IMG/VR virus record: IMGVR_UViG_3300025127_000041
Location: 1-58,157 of that record
Length of the DNA: 58,157 bases
Reading direction: 5' to 3' (one strand)
Origin: a virus
Positions 51,772 through 58,030 of this stretch are shown here, piece by piece. The translations under genes and the position numbers were made by a program. Below the pieces are notes generated by a model that had not been told where the DNA came from, ran no database searches, and saw only the letters and a list, made by a program, of their open reading frames with translations. Within the stretch, counting starts at the first letter, position 1. Every line of letters begins with the position of its first letter.

Positions 51772-52157
51772 AGTCTTCTGTATACTAGGTCATACGTATA
51801 TCCGTCATAGTCATCATAACTGAATAGGTATGTGTCTTTATCTTTTATCTCTCTCAGTACTACGTCATACTCGTCCTTATACTCTATAGCATAGAGTATG
51901 TATACGTGATTTTTTCTGTCACTCTCAAAGTATCTGAACATCAAAACCCTTGAGTCTTTATCCACACTAAACCCATTCATATTTACCTCATAGAAGTCAT
52001 ACACATGTAGGCATATTTCTATGGCTTCGGACTTGTCGTATGCCCTGCATAGATACTCTGCATCCCCCATGTATGTAAAACCTTTTGGGACATTAAATGG
52101 TTGTGCGATTAAATTAGTGCTGAACATCAGCACCATAATTAAAATTAGATTTTTCAT
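51768..52157 (-). CDS. Small exported protein
   Basis: 129 residues with a clear signal peptide (MKNLILIMVLMFSTNLIAQP; cleavage likely after Ala18), then a beta-rich acidic domain with many Tyr and Asp (LFSYDDYDGYTYDLVYRRL at the end). No lipobox Cys, no later membrane segment, so periplasmic. An exported product in the early arm is unusual and could block superinfection or alter the envelope. The leader has the early-gene motif ACAAAAACAAATACA. Confidence 0.72.
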   Translation of the reverse strand: MKNLILIMVLMFSTNLIAQPFNVPKGFTYMGDAEYLCRAYDKSEAIEICLHVYDFYEVNMNGFSVDKDSRVLMFRYFESDRKNHVYILYAIEYKDEYDVVLREIKDKDTYLFSYDDYDGYTYDLVYRRL

Positions 52158-52178
52158 TGTATTTGTTTTTGTATTAAA

Positions 52179-52364
52179 TTAATTTGGTTCTAAGTCCTTT
52201 ATGAGTATCTGAACGATACTCTCCTCTATGTATAACAACTCTGCCGTTTCGAAGAAGAAGTTGAAGTAGTTCAACGCCATCTCCTCATCCTCGCAGTGTA
52301 TCTTTGTCAGTGACTCCTCTCCGTTCATCGTGAATTTAATCACGAAAGCTTTTCCGTTTATCAT
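52179..52364 (-). CDS. Small acidic protein, unknown
   Basis: 61 residues from ATG 52364 (a TTG nine bases earlier is unlikely). MINGKAFVIKFTMNGEESLT, then an acidic helix (CEDEEMALNYFNFFFETAEL) and a beta strand. ATGA overlap with the previous stop. Unknown. Confidence 0.62.
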   Translation of the reverse strand: MINGKAFVIKFTMNGEESLTKIHCEDEEMALNYFNFFFETAELLYIEESIVQILIKDLEPN

Positions 52365-52495
52365 AACCTGCAAATGTATAAAATGTTACGTCCCTTACCA
52401 AACTTTCTGAGTGCGTCTTGGTAACTTAACGCCTTGATCGTCTTGCCAGTGCATAGGTTGTGACCTATCATGTAGCATATGTGAAAGCTAGTCAT
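52361..52495 (-). CDS. Tiny protein, unknown
   Basis: 44 residues from ATG 52495 (MTSFHICYMIGHNLCTGKTI, then KALSYQDALRKFGKGRNILY). It overlaps the zinc-ribbon gene by eight bases and the next gene by four, supporting translation. No function known. Confidence 0.55.
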   Translation of the reverse strand: MTSFHICYMIGHNLCTGKTIKALSYQDALRKFGKGRNILYICRL

Positions 52496-52643
52496 AGTTC
52501 ACCTCCTCATCTATCGAAATCAAGTGTAACTGTCCTCTGTCTTTACACTTGTGACATTTCTTGTATGTCTGTATGTGATTAAACTTATAAGTATAATCAC
52601 AATCATCACATCGGTATGTGTATATTTTTCTTTCTTTACTCAT
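52488..52643 (-). CDS. Small zinc-ribbon protein
   Basis: 51 residues from ATG 52643: YRCDDCDYTYKFNHIQTYKK then CHKCKDRGQL. Two CxxC knuckles 15 residues apart predict a zinc ribbon. Such small proteins often bind nucleic acid or act as transcription cofactors. It overlaps its neighbours by eight bases on each side. Confidence 0.68.
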   Translation of the reverse strand: MSKERKIYTYRCDDCDYTYKFNHIQTYKKCHKCKDRGQLHLISIDEEVNYD

Positions 52644-52848
52644 TTTCTTTGTTTTTTTTTAGATGTTGAACTATATCTTCCTCACAAGATGTAAATGTTT
52701 TAACTGTAACATTATAAATCTTTTTGAGATCATGTATAGCTCTTACACCACGATTCATGTAATGTAAATCTGTAGTGTAAACTTTTCTTTTTTCTAATGT
52801 ATTAGTATCAGGGCATCTGGCTTCTATGATCCTCAATGTTCTACTCAT
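52636..52848 (-). CDS. Small protein, unknown
   Basis: 70 residues (MSRTLRIIEARCPDTNTLEK, VYTTDLHYMNRGVRAIHDLK). It reads as a compact beta-alpha fold with a basic tail. Overlaps both neighbours by eight bases. Confidence 0.6.
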   Translation of the reverse strand: MSRTLRIIEARCPDTNTLEKRKVYTTDLHYMNRGVRAIHDLKKIYNVTVKTFTSCEEDIVQHLKKNKENE

Positions 52849-52987
52849 TTCTCTTTTGCTTTTTGTTTTTAATTAAAAGTTTTTTTAATTGATATATGTC
52901 ACTATGCACCTTGGCATCATACAATAGATTGCCCTTCAGTGTACTCTTTAATGCCCTAATCTCTGCCTTTATATCTTTTTCCATCAT
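52841..52987 (-). CDS. Tiny basic helical protein, unknown
   Basis: 48 residues from ATG 52987 (a second ATG follows at 52984): MMEKDIKAEIRALKSTLKGN, ending KKLLIKNKKQKRNE. ATGA overlap with the previous gene. Unknown. Confidence 0.55.
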   Translation of the reverse strand: MMEKDIKAEIRALKSTLKGNLLYDAKVHSDIYQLKKLLIKNKKQKRNE

Positions 52988-53172
52988 CTTAAGTATATGT
53001 TTATGTATCTCGTTATCTTTACATCATCCCCTCCATATCTCTCCATTAGTTCGTCAGTTCGATTGCCCATCAGGATGATGTGCCTCCTTGATATCTGTAC
53101 CCTATAGAAGTGATCGATATCTATACCCCTGACTCGGCATACATGGTCGAGGTATCTCATCATCACCCTCAT
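52984..53172 (-). CDS. Small basic protein, unknown
   Basis: 62 residues (MRVMMRYLDHVCRVRGIDID, HFYRVQISRRHIILMGNRTD), Arg-rich. Joined by ATGA overlaps on both sides. Unknown. Confidence 0.58.
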   Translation of the reverse strand: MRVMMRYLDHVCRVRGIDIDHFYRVQISRRHIILMGNRTDELMERYGGDDVKITRYINIYLR

Positions 53173-53381
53173 CTCGTTAGGGTTTTTGCTATCTCACTTA
53201 TCTTGGACTCCAGGATGACTATCTGTCTGTCATGCCGTAAGACAGATCGCCTGTCCTTTTCCTTCAAATCTACGCAATCTTCTGGATACATGTCTATGTT
53301 CTCATCTAGTATGTCAATCTGATTGTTAAGGGACTCTATCCTCTCTACTATCTCAAGTAGTTTCTCTATCTTTTTTTTCAT
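53169..53381 (-). CDS. Small coiled-coil protein, unknown
   Basis: 70 residues, predicted helical hairpin (MKKKIEKLLEIVERIESLNN; RQIVILESKISEIAKTLTR). ATGA overlap with the next gene. Unknown. Confidence 0.6.
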   Translation of the reverse strand: MKKKIEKLLEIVERIESLNNQIDILDENIDMYPEDCVDLKEKDRRSVLRHDRQIVILESKISEIAKTLTR

Positions 53382-53383
53382 AT

Positions 53384-53644
53384 CTATTTATTAATTATTA
53401 ATTCTATCTCTTGCATAAGTATATCGTCAGTCATGTTATGTCTTCCCTCTACATGCATCAGGTTGTGAGGTCTCAGGTGCGTGAACTCATGTTCCTCGTA
53501 CTCTATCTCGTCATTCAGTCCATTGAACGATACTTCAACGCTCTCTACCCTTACCTCATGCTCCACCTCTGCCTCGTATACCGATTGACCGACATATATA
53601 ACTATGTTTCTCTCGTCTGTGTATTCTATCTCTATCTTTTTCAT
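53384..53644 (-). CDS. Small acidic protein, unknown
   Basis: 86 residues, Glu-rich and beta-prone (MKKIEIEYTDERNIVIYVGQ; YEAEVEHEVRVESVEVSFNG). Acidic beta proteins of this size may mimic DNA (inference). No family recognised. Confidence 0.6.
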   Translation of the reverse strand: MKKIEIEYTDERNIVIYVGQSVYEAEVEHEVRVESVEVSFNGLNDEIEYEEHEFTHLRPHNLMHVEGRHNMTDDILMQEIELIINK

Positions 53645-53662
53645 TTGATTTTGTTTTAATTC

Positions 53663-54121
53663 TTAACAGTAATATTGATTTCTCAAATTTTCATTCTCGC
53701 CCTCGTAAAACTCTTTACATAGTATGTATCCCTCTCCGTATTGGTCTGTCCCAATCTCAACATCTTCTGAATTCAGCACAAGTCTCATGGTGTGGTAGTA
53801 CCATCCACCCTCCTCATGACCACCGAAGTGTTGCTCTCTTATGTATATAGACTCGATTTTTTTAGACTCATGTGTCACCTCGTAAAGTCTTTTGATTGTT
53901 TCAAGGTCTGACTCATCGAACTCTATCTCTACCGATACATTCATCTCTGTCTTTGGTTGAAACTTTTTCGACTCGTAGTACTTATCGAAGAAGTCCTTGT
54001 CGTCTGTCAGGTACACATCATCCGAGTATAACTCATCTATCGTGTACGCTACTTTCTCCCTGTCGTATTCGTCACAATCGAATGGTACGAATTGGAATCT
54101 TTTTAACTGATATCTTTTCAT
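53663..54121 (-). CDS. Acidic early protein, unknown
   Basis: 152 residues, strongly acidic (YTIDELYSDDVYLTDDKDFF; EYDREKVAYT). The second half is a beta sheet with HFGGHEEGGWYYHTMRLVLN and ends in YYC. It could counter a host defence, as many acidic early proteins do, but nothing specific is visible. Confidence 0.62.
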   Translation of the reverse strand: MKRYQLKRFQFVPFDCDEYDREKVAYTIDELYSDDVYLTDDKDFFDKYYESKKFQPKTEMNVSVEIEFDESDLETIKRLYEVTHESKKIESIYIREQHFGGHEEGGWYYHTMRLVLNSEDVEIGTDQYGEGYILCKEFYEGENENLRNQYYC

Positions 54122-54123
54122 CT

Positions 54124-54342
54124 CTATAAATTTTTAAGGTTAATAAATTTCCCGTTGAATCTGATTCTTATGTCAGACATCTTAATCTCTCTTTCCTCGT
54201 CATCCGATAGCATCTCAAGTAGGTTGTCCTTCATCTCCTTCTTCGTCATTGAATATGACATCATGTTGTTGCCGTCTGTCATGTCGTAGTCGTAGAAGAA
54301 TCCAGTTGGACTCTCCTTTATGTTGATCATTAATTTTTTCAT
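54124..54342 (-). CDS. Small protein, unknown
   Basis: 72 residues (MKKLMINIKESPTGFFYDYD; MTKKEMKDNLLEMLSDDEER). A beta hairpin, acidic helix and strand; an ATGA-type overlap joins it to the gene upstream. Confidence 0.6.
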   Translation of the reverse strand: MKKLMINIKESPTGFFYDYDMTDGNNMMSYSMTKKEMKDNLLEMLSDDEEREIKMSDIRIRFNGKFINLKNL

Positions 54343-54533
54343 GTGTTCAATTTTAATTCGTTAAACGTAATCTCTATGTCTGTAGGTATCTTCTGCTCAA
54401 CACCATATTCGTCTGTACCTATCACAAGGGTAAACATATAGTTGCCCTTTGTGTCGTACATGTCCTTCTCCTTGCAGTCGGTCAGTACTATAACCTCTTT
54501 GTCTAAAAGTGTCTCAAAAATTCTCATCTCCAT
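54339..54533 (-). CDS. Small protein, unknown
   Basis: 64 residues (MEMRIFETLLDKEVIVLTDC; YMFTLVIGTDEYGVEQKIPT). Two ATGs lie six bases apart at the start. Mostly beta. Unknown. Confidence 0.58.
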   Translation of the reverse strand: MEMRIFETLLDKEVIVLTDCKEKDMYDTKGNYMFTLVIGTDEYGVEQKIPTDIEITFNELKLNT

Positions 54534-54553
54534 AAATTTAATTGGTTAGTAAA

Positions 54554-54709
54554 TTACTTGTACCAGATCTCGTCCAATACATAGTTCTTGTCTCGCATCA
54601 TCTTCCTGATGAACGCATTTAAGTGTTGTTTATTGTTCAGTTGCTTTGTTATGTACCATGACCTACCGTCAGGTAGTCTGAACTTTATCTCTGCTATAAT
54701 TGTATCCAT
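54554..54709 (-). CDS. Small basic protein, unknown
   Basis: 51 residues from ATG 54709 (MDTIIAEIKFRLPDGRSWYI, ending DKNYVLDEIWYK). An alpha/beta mini-fold. It is the first gene left of the candidate origin region, so its leader overlaps those repeats. Confidence 0.58.
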   Translation of the reverse strand: MDTIIAEIKFRLPDGRSWYITKQLNNKQHLNAFIRKMMRDKNYVLDEIWYK

Positions 54710-54752
54710 AATGTGTTGATTGATGTTGGTTTTTGTTGAAAGGTGTTAAGAA

Positions 54753-54778
54753 ATGTTGGTTTTTTTTTGAACCAACAT
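54753..54778. repeat. Inverted repeat ATGTTGGTT / AACCAACAT
   Basis: Nine-base-pair perfect arms (54753-54761 and 54770-54778) with an eight-base T-rich loop. A similar pair with eight-base arms lies at 54974-54981 and 54992-54999. Confidence 0.85.
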
Positions 54779-54949
54779 CTCTGTACCCCTTGTTATTACT
54801 ATGTTTCTTTAATGAAATGTTAGAATGTTAGTTTTTTTCCTTCTGTGAGAAAAAAATAAAATATATATATATATAGTACTATTATGGGGAGATATAATTT
54901 CTCCACGATTTGTAATATTTCTAACATTCCAACATTATTGTCTGTAACC

Positions 54950-55040
54950 GATTGATTGTCAGTCAGTTAGACGATGTTGGTCTGTTTTAAAACCAACATG
55001 GCGTAACATTCTATCGGCTAATTGATTGATTGTCAGGCAG
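54950..55040. repeat. 17-bp direct repeats in the candidate origin
   Basis: GATTGATTGTCAG(T/G)CAG at 54950-54966 and 55024-55040, one mismatch, 74 bases apart, both followed by a degenerate ATGTT copy. Confidence 0.8.
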
Positions 55041-55051
55041 GTATGTTAACA

Positions 55052-55510
55052 TTATTGGTTTTTATGGTTTCTAACTAACTCGTCTATCTTCATCTCCAGG
55101 TAGGTCGCCTTCTGCGTCATAGTTCCTGCACCCTGACCTTTCGGTAGGTCTATGTCATTGCCTGACTTGAAGTCGTGTATCGCCTTCTGATTGTTACGCA
55201 GACCTTTTACAACTGCATTGCGTAGGTCTAAGGTTACGTTTGTGATGTCGAGGTATAGTTTACCCTTCTCAAACCATCCTCCAAGATGATTGTCTATTGA
55301 GTATAACTCTACACCCTTTTCTTTTATGTATTGCCTTACTGCATCTTCGACATCTGATATAGTGAACCCACCATTCAGTGTGTTGTGTATCTTCTCGTGT
55401 CCGAAGATCGAGTATGCGTATCCCTTGAACTCATGCTCTCCTGATACAAGGTTGAATGTTGCACCACCATTCTCAAGTAATGCTCTGCTGAATTGTTTTA
55501 AGTTTTTCAT
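55052..55510 (-). CDS. Conserved early protein, unknown
   Basis: 152 residues. FSRALLENGGATFNLVSGEH, then FKGYAYSIFGHEKI, a Gly/Trp stretch YSIDNHLGGWFEKGKLYLDI and a C-terminal helix. I recall the ALLENGGATxN...GYxVS and GGWxExGxxYLD patterns from early genes of Bacteroidota phages and mobile elements; the role is unknown. Its leader carries the shared early-gene motif. The candidate origin lies directly behind its stop. Confidence 0.65.
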   Translation of the reverse strand: MKNLKQFSRALLENGGATFNLVSGEHEFKGYAYSIFGHEKIHNTLNGGFTISDVEDAVRQYIKEKGVELYSIDNHLGGWFEKGKLYLDITNVTLDLRNAVVKGLRNNQKAIHDFKSGNDIDLPKGQGAGTMTQKATYLEMKIDELVRNHKNQ

Positions 55511-55512
55511 CT

Positions 55513-55650
55513 CTATTTGTTTTCTTTGGTTAGTAATAATTGTATCTTGTATTTCATCCTCAATAGGAAGTATCCGATACGACTTTCATCATCTCGAAGT
55601 AGGTTGTACTTGTCTGATGCTATTAGTTTTTTTAAATAACGTGTCTTCAT
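55513..55650 (-). CDS. Tiny basic protein, unknown
   Basis: 45 residues from ATG 55650 (MKTRYLKKLIASDKYNLLRD, ending LLLTKENK). Its stop lies inside the leader of the next gene. The leader AACCCACAAAAATAAATC resembles that of its neighbours. Confidence 0.55.
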   Translation of the reverse strand: MKTRYLKKLIASDKYNLLRDDESRIGYFLLRMKYKIQLLLTKENK

Positions 55651-55653
55651 GAT

Positions 55654-56109
55654 TTATTTTTGTGGGTTATTAATTAATTCTACATCTTGTAATTGCTTTC
55701 CAAATTCGTGTGAATGTAATGCTCTCTTGTATGTCATTGTCTTGTACTTATCAGGTCTACGTAATGACTTTAATACATTCAATGCAGTAGTTCCGTTAGG
55801 CATCTCGTATTCAATCAGGAAGCCATTCTTACTTGTCGCTACCACAACACCATCTCTGACTCCTTGATTTCTGTAAACATCTACCTGCAACCCTATACTT
55901 TTATTGTTCTGTATTGCCTTATATCTATCCACGATTCTGTATAGCTTTTTTAAGAATGATTCATCTACATTTGATACCTCTAAGATTTCTCCAAAGCTAT
56001 CGTCCATATCTCCTACCTTATCCAGGTAAGATGCAAGACTATTTAAGTCTCTTACTGTTGCTACGTAGTTCTTATTGATACGTAGGTATACATGTTCTAT
56101 CTTATTCAT
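55654..56109 (-). CDS. Early protein, unknown
   Basis: 151 residues (MNKIEHVYLRINKNYVATVR, then FLKKLYRIVDRYKAIQNNKS). Helical N-terminal half, beta C-terminal half with GVVVATSKNGFLIEYEMPNG. No motif recognised. Leader ATTAAAACAAATAGAA before ATG. Confidence 0.62.
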   Translation of the reverse strand: MNKIEHVYLRINKNYVATVRDLNSLASYLDKVGDMDDSFGEILEVSNVDESFLKKLYRIVDRYKAIQNNKSIGLQVDVYRNQGVRDGVVVATSKNGFLIEYEMPNGTTALNVLKSLRRPDKYKTMTYKRALHSHEFGKQLQDVELINNPQK

Positions 56110-56120
56110 TTCTATTTGTT

Positions 56121-56246
56121 TTAATGTGTTATTACTAATTCGTCTTTGTCCGTTCCATGTGCTACGGAATTATATGCCACCAATGTTATCATAATTGATA
56201 TGATTATCATTGTTACTACACTCATTACTTTTTCTGCTCTTGCCAT
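56121..56246 (-). CDS. Tiny single-pass membrane protein
   Basis: 41 residues from ATG 56246: MARAEKVMSVVTMIIISIMI with a membrane helix at about 7-27, then a short polar tail (GTDKDELVITH). The conserved early leader CCAATAAAAACAAATA lies directly before the ATG, which supports translation. It might be a superinfection or host-membrane factor. Confidence 0.6.
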   Translation of the reverse strand: MARAEKVMSVVTMIIISIMITLVAYNSVAHGTDKDELVITH

Positions 56247-56258
56247 GATTATTTGTTT

Positions 56259-56537
56259 TTATTGGTTATTGTATTCGTAATCGTTTATAATTCTCATCAG
56301 CCCTATGATACCCTTGTCATTACCTATCTTCATATCCCATTCCTCTGAATCTTGGTGGTGTATTGAATGACCGATCTTATCCAATGTGGATAGATGACCA
56401 TTCATCTCTATCTGAATCAAGTCGTGTAGGGTTACGGTAAAGAATTCCTCTATACTATCTATGAATACCATTGATAACTTTTTCTTTTTAGATATCTCAT
56501 CCATTTTTATTGCTAAATTTTTTAATGCTTCGTTCAT
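56259..56537 (-). CDS. Early protein, unknown
   Basis: 92 residues (MNEALKNLAIKMDEISKKKK, then MVFIDSIEEFFTVTLHDLIQ). Mixed helix and strand; ends NDYEYNNQ. Leader CCAATAAAAACAAATA before ATG. Confidence 0.62.
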   Translation of the reverse strand: MNEALKNLAIKMDEISKKKKLSMVFIDSIEEFFTVTLHDLIQIEMNGHLSTLDKIGHSIHHQDSEEWDMKIGNDKGIIGLMRIINDYEYNNQ

Positions 56538-56539
56538 GA

Positions 56540-56719
56540 TTATTTGTTTTTATTGGTTATTAATTTTCTTAATATGTCATTGGTTAAATTCATCTCTGTT
56601 TCTGCATAGTATTCTTCATCTACAAAGTCTTCAGATTCCTCTACATATTTATCTAACATTGGATTTAATACATCCTCTAAAAAAGATAATTCTTCGTTTG
56701 TTAATTCTATCTTGTTCAT
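56540..56719 (-). CDS. Small acidic protein, unknown
   Basis: 59 residues from ATG 56719 (MNKIELTNEELSFLEDVLNP), acidic helical. An in-frame ATG at 56749 would add ten residues read through a run of nine C on the coding strand; I prefer 56719, because the A-rich leader lies just before it and the upstream ATG sits in a hairpin. Confidence 0.6.
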   Translation of the reverse strand: MNKIELTNEELSFLEDVLNPMLDKYVEESEDFVDEEYYAETEMNLTNDILRKLITNKNK

Positions 56720-56724
56720 CTCTA

Positions 56725-56765
56725 TTTTTATTGGGGGGGGGACTTTCATCCCCCATTGGTTATTA
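56725..56765 (-). promoter_or_regulatory. Leader hairpin with a nine-base homopolymer
   Basis: On the coding strand GGGGG (56750-56754), loop ATGAAAGT, then C9 (56733-56741) form a strong hairpin. It splits the otherwise shared early leader: AACCAAT lies before it and AATAAAAATAG after it. The neighbouring leaders have these two parts adjoining. Confidence 0.6.
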
Positions 56766-56767
56766 AT

Positions 56768-57085
56768 TTATCTCTCTAAATTTCTATAGTTTACTGATTC
56801 TCTTAGTATTAAAACGCAGTACTTTCCTTTATACTTTGGGTTTTGAGAATTGGGATTATAGTTTAATTTATTTCCATTACTTAAAATAATTTGTCTTCCG
56901 TTTCTTGCAAAGTCTACTATGGTAACCTTGTACATATCGCAGTAGTTGTAATAAGTGCATTCGATAGGGTTAATAAGTAGTTCGGCTCTTGCAAGTGTGC
57001 GTTCTTCTTTAGACAAACCATTTAATCGATTAAATAATTCGCTTTGTAATTTTGCTTCTAATTCTCTTTTGTTTAATCTTTTCAT
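56768..57085 (-). CDS. First early-arm protein, unknown
   Basis: 105 residues. A basic helical start (MKRLNKRELEAKLQSELFNR, LSKEERTLARAEL) and a beta second half (GRQIILSNGNKLNY, KGKYCVLILRESVNY). It is the first gene of the leftward early arm and would be expressed first. Leader CCAATAAAAACAAACA before ATG. Confidence 0.65.
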   Translation of the reverse strand: MKRLNKRELEAKLQSELFNRLNGLSKEERTLARAELLINPIECTYYNYCDMYKVTIVDFARNGRQIILSNGNKLNYNPNSQNPKYKGKYCVLILRESVNYRNLER

Positions 57086-57107
57086 GATGTTTGTTTTTAT
57101 TGGTTAG
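57086..57107 (-). promoter_or_regulatory. Shared early-gene leader motif
   Basis: On the minus strand AACCAATAAAAACAAA followed by CATC and ATG. Nearly the same sequence precedes the starts at 56537 and 56246, and looser forms precede those at 56109, 55650, 55510, 52157 and 50106. It probably serves as the ribosome-binding leader in place of a Shine-Dalgarno site. Confidence 0.6.
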
Positions 57108-57151
57108 TGGTCGGTAGGGGAATCGAACCCCTACTCCCAACCGTTCCGACC
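57108..57151 (-). ncRNA. tRNA-like acceptor/T-arm element
   Basis: Read on the minus strand: GGTCGG, a 12-base linker containing GGTTGGGAG, TAGGGG, loop TTCGATT, CCCCTA, CCGACC, then A. The T loop and T stem are canonical, and a six-base acceptor-like stem stacks on it; the anticodon arm is missing. An alternative 80-base fold (57108-57187) uses GGTAGGT as 5' acceptor strand with one mismatch and gives an anticodon arm CTTAA-ATGTAGA-TTAGG with GUA (Tyr), but the D arm is poor. It may be a divergent tRNA-Tyr or a tRNA-like structure. It lies 22 bases before the first early gene. Confidence 0.45.
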
Positions 57152-57218
57152 TAATCTACATTTAAGGGTTTTACAATCCCACCTACCCTCAAAGGACTAT
57201 GTTTAAAGTGTTAGCACA

Positions 57219-57226
57219 CAAATGTA
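57219..57226 (-). promoter_or_regulatory. Possible early leftward promoter
   Basis: The minus strand reads TACATTTG followed by T, fitting the extended TAnnTTTGT consensus. It would start a transcript through the tRNA-like element and into the early arm. Only one such match is found near the start of this arm. Confidence 0.4.
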
Positions 57227-57622
57227 AATTTTGATGTTTTCGGTTACATTGACTCACGAACGTCTTTGGTTTTACCTTCAGCAATTGCTCAAGTTAAAGA
57301 CTTGTGTTCGGCTAGTCGTCAGCCACCTGCTATGTATGGTTAGTACTCGCAGTTCCGATATTAATACCCTCGAAGGGGGAGTGGAACTTTTTGCTTCGCC
57401 CTCTAGGGGTTACTAGAAACGTGTTATCCTATCACGTGATTTCTTTAGTAGCGTGGGCATATGCCCCATGTCCTTTCATCTCATTCGCTATGGCTTGTCG
57501 CCTCGTTGTAAATCTCAACAGTTGCTCGTTTGCATCTGGAATCAAATCTCGTAATACTTAATCGTTCTCACAAGGCTTTTTTGGTCGGTGTTTGAAGATT
57601 ACATGAAAACACATAGACCGAT

Positions 57623-57664
57623 CTAAGTAGTAATACGTAGGGGGTACTAAGTAGTTATACGTAG
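57623..57664. repeat. 18-bp direct repeat pair
   Basis: CTAAGTAG(T)AATACGTAG-type copies at 57623-57640 and 57647-57664 differ by one base and are 24 bases apart. Such spacing, near two helical turns, suits a dimeric DNA-binding protein. Confidence 0.8.
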
Positions 57665-58030
57665 CGTGACACTTTTGTGTGACATTATTTTGCTTTGTAA
57701 TCCATTGTAAATCAAGTACTTATAATTAATTTCTTATTAACAAGTATTTATTATGTTTTTTATTAGGTATCGCTTCGGCATATGCTATTCTCTTTCTCTT
57801 AATGTGTAAGTGAAATAGAATATATGTCGCTTCAGATAGACATATCGGAATATCGGCTCTACAGCCCCCGTCATTACTGGATTTTTTTATATCTCTGATT
57901 TTTAATGGTATGATACTAGCGAGATGTTAAAGCCTCTTAAATCGCTTCTAAATGCCCTCTATGAACATTTCGTCATTTTATCAACATTTACTATGCATGC
58001 ATATATTATGCACGCATAACAAATCGATCG

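Larger units (their letters stand above)
54710..55051. other. Candidate replication origin (non-coding repeats)
   Basis: No gene fits this 342-base stretch. ATGTTGGT occurs directly at 54723, 54753 and 54974 and inverted (ACCAACAT) at 54771 and 54992; degenerate copies (ATGTTAG, CCAACATT) lie between. A pure AT tract (54848-54875) sits in the middle. GATTGATTGTCAG(T/G)CAG occurs twice, at 54950-54966 and 55024-55040. Iterons near an easily melted tract in the early arm are the usual layout of an origin, and the DnaA-domain-IV-like protein would be a candidate binder. Operator function is the main alternative. Confidence 0.5.
57188..58030. other. Non-coding, probably structured region
   Basis: No protein frame with plausible composition is present in about 840 bases. 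Contents: GGCT-AGTCGTC-AGCC hairpin (57310-57324), a CGAAG/CTTCG hairpin (57371-57398), ACGTG/CACGT hairpin around 57420-57437, palindrome GGGCATATGCCC (57455-57466), 18-bp direct repeats (57623-57640, 57647-57664), and ATGCATGC-type alternating DNA near 57990-58017. The first part may be a structured RNA transcribed leftward, the rest an upstream control region. Confidence 0.55.

Noticed and set aside
57108-57151. tRNA 3'-end fragment serving as a phage attachment site
   Set aside because: No integrase or excisionase gene is visible anywhere in the genome.
57231-57416. Plus-strand frame of 61 codons in the non-coding region
   Set aside because: No leader, composition not gene-like, and it crosses several hairpins; more likely a chance frame over a structured RNA.
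57108-57700. tmRNA
   Set aside because: A T arm and acceptor end are present, but no matching 5' acceptor/D-loop segment lies 250-400 bases upstream, and no tag reading frame with a typical ending was found.
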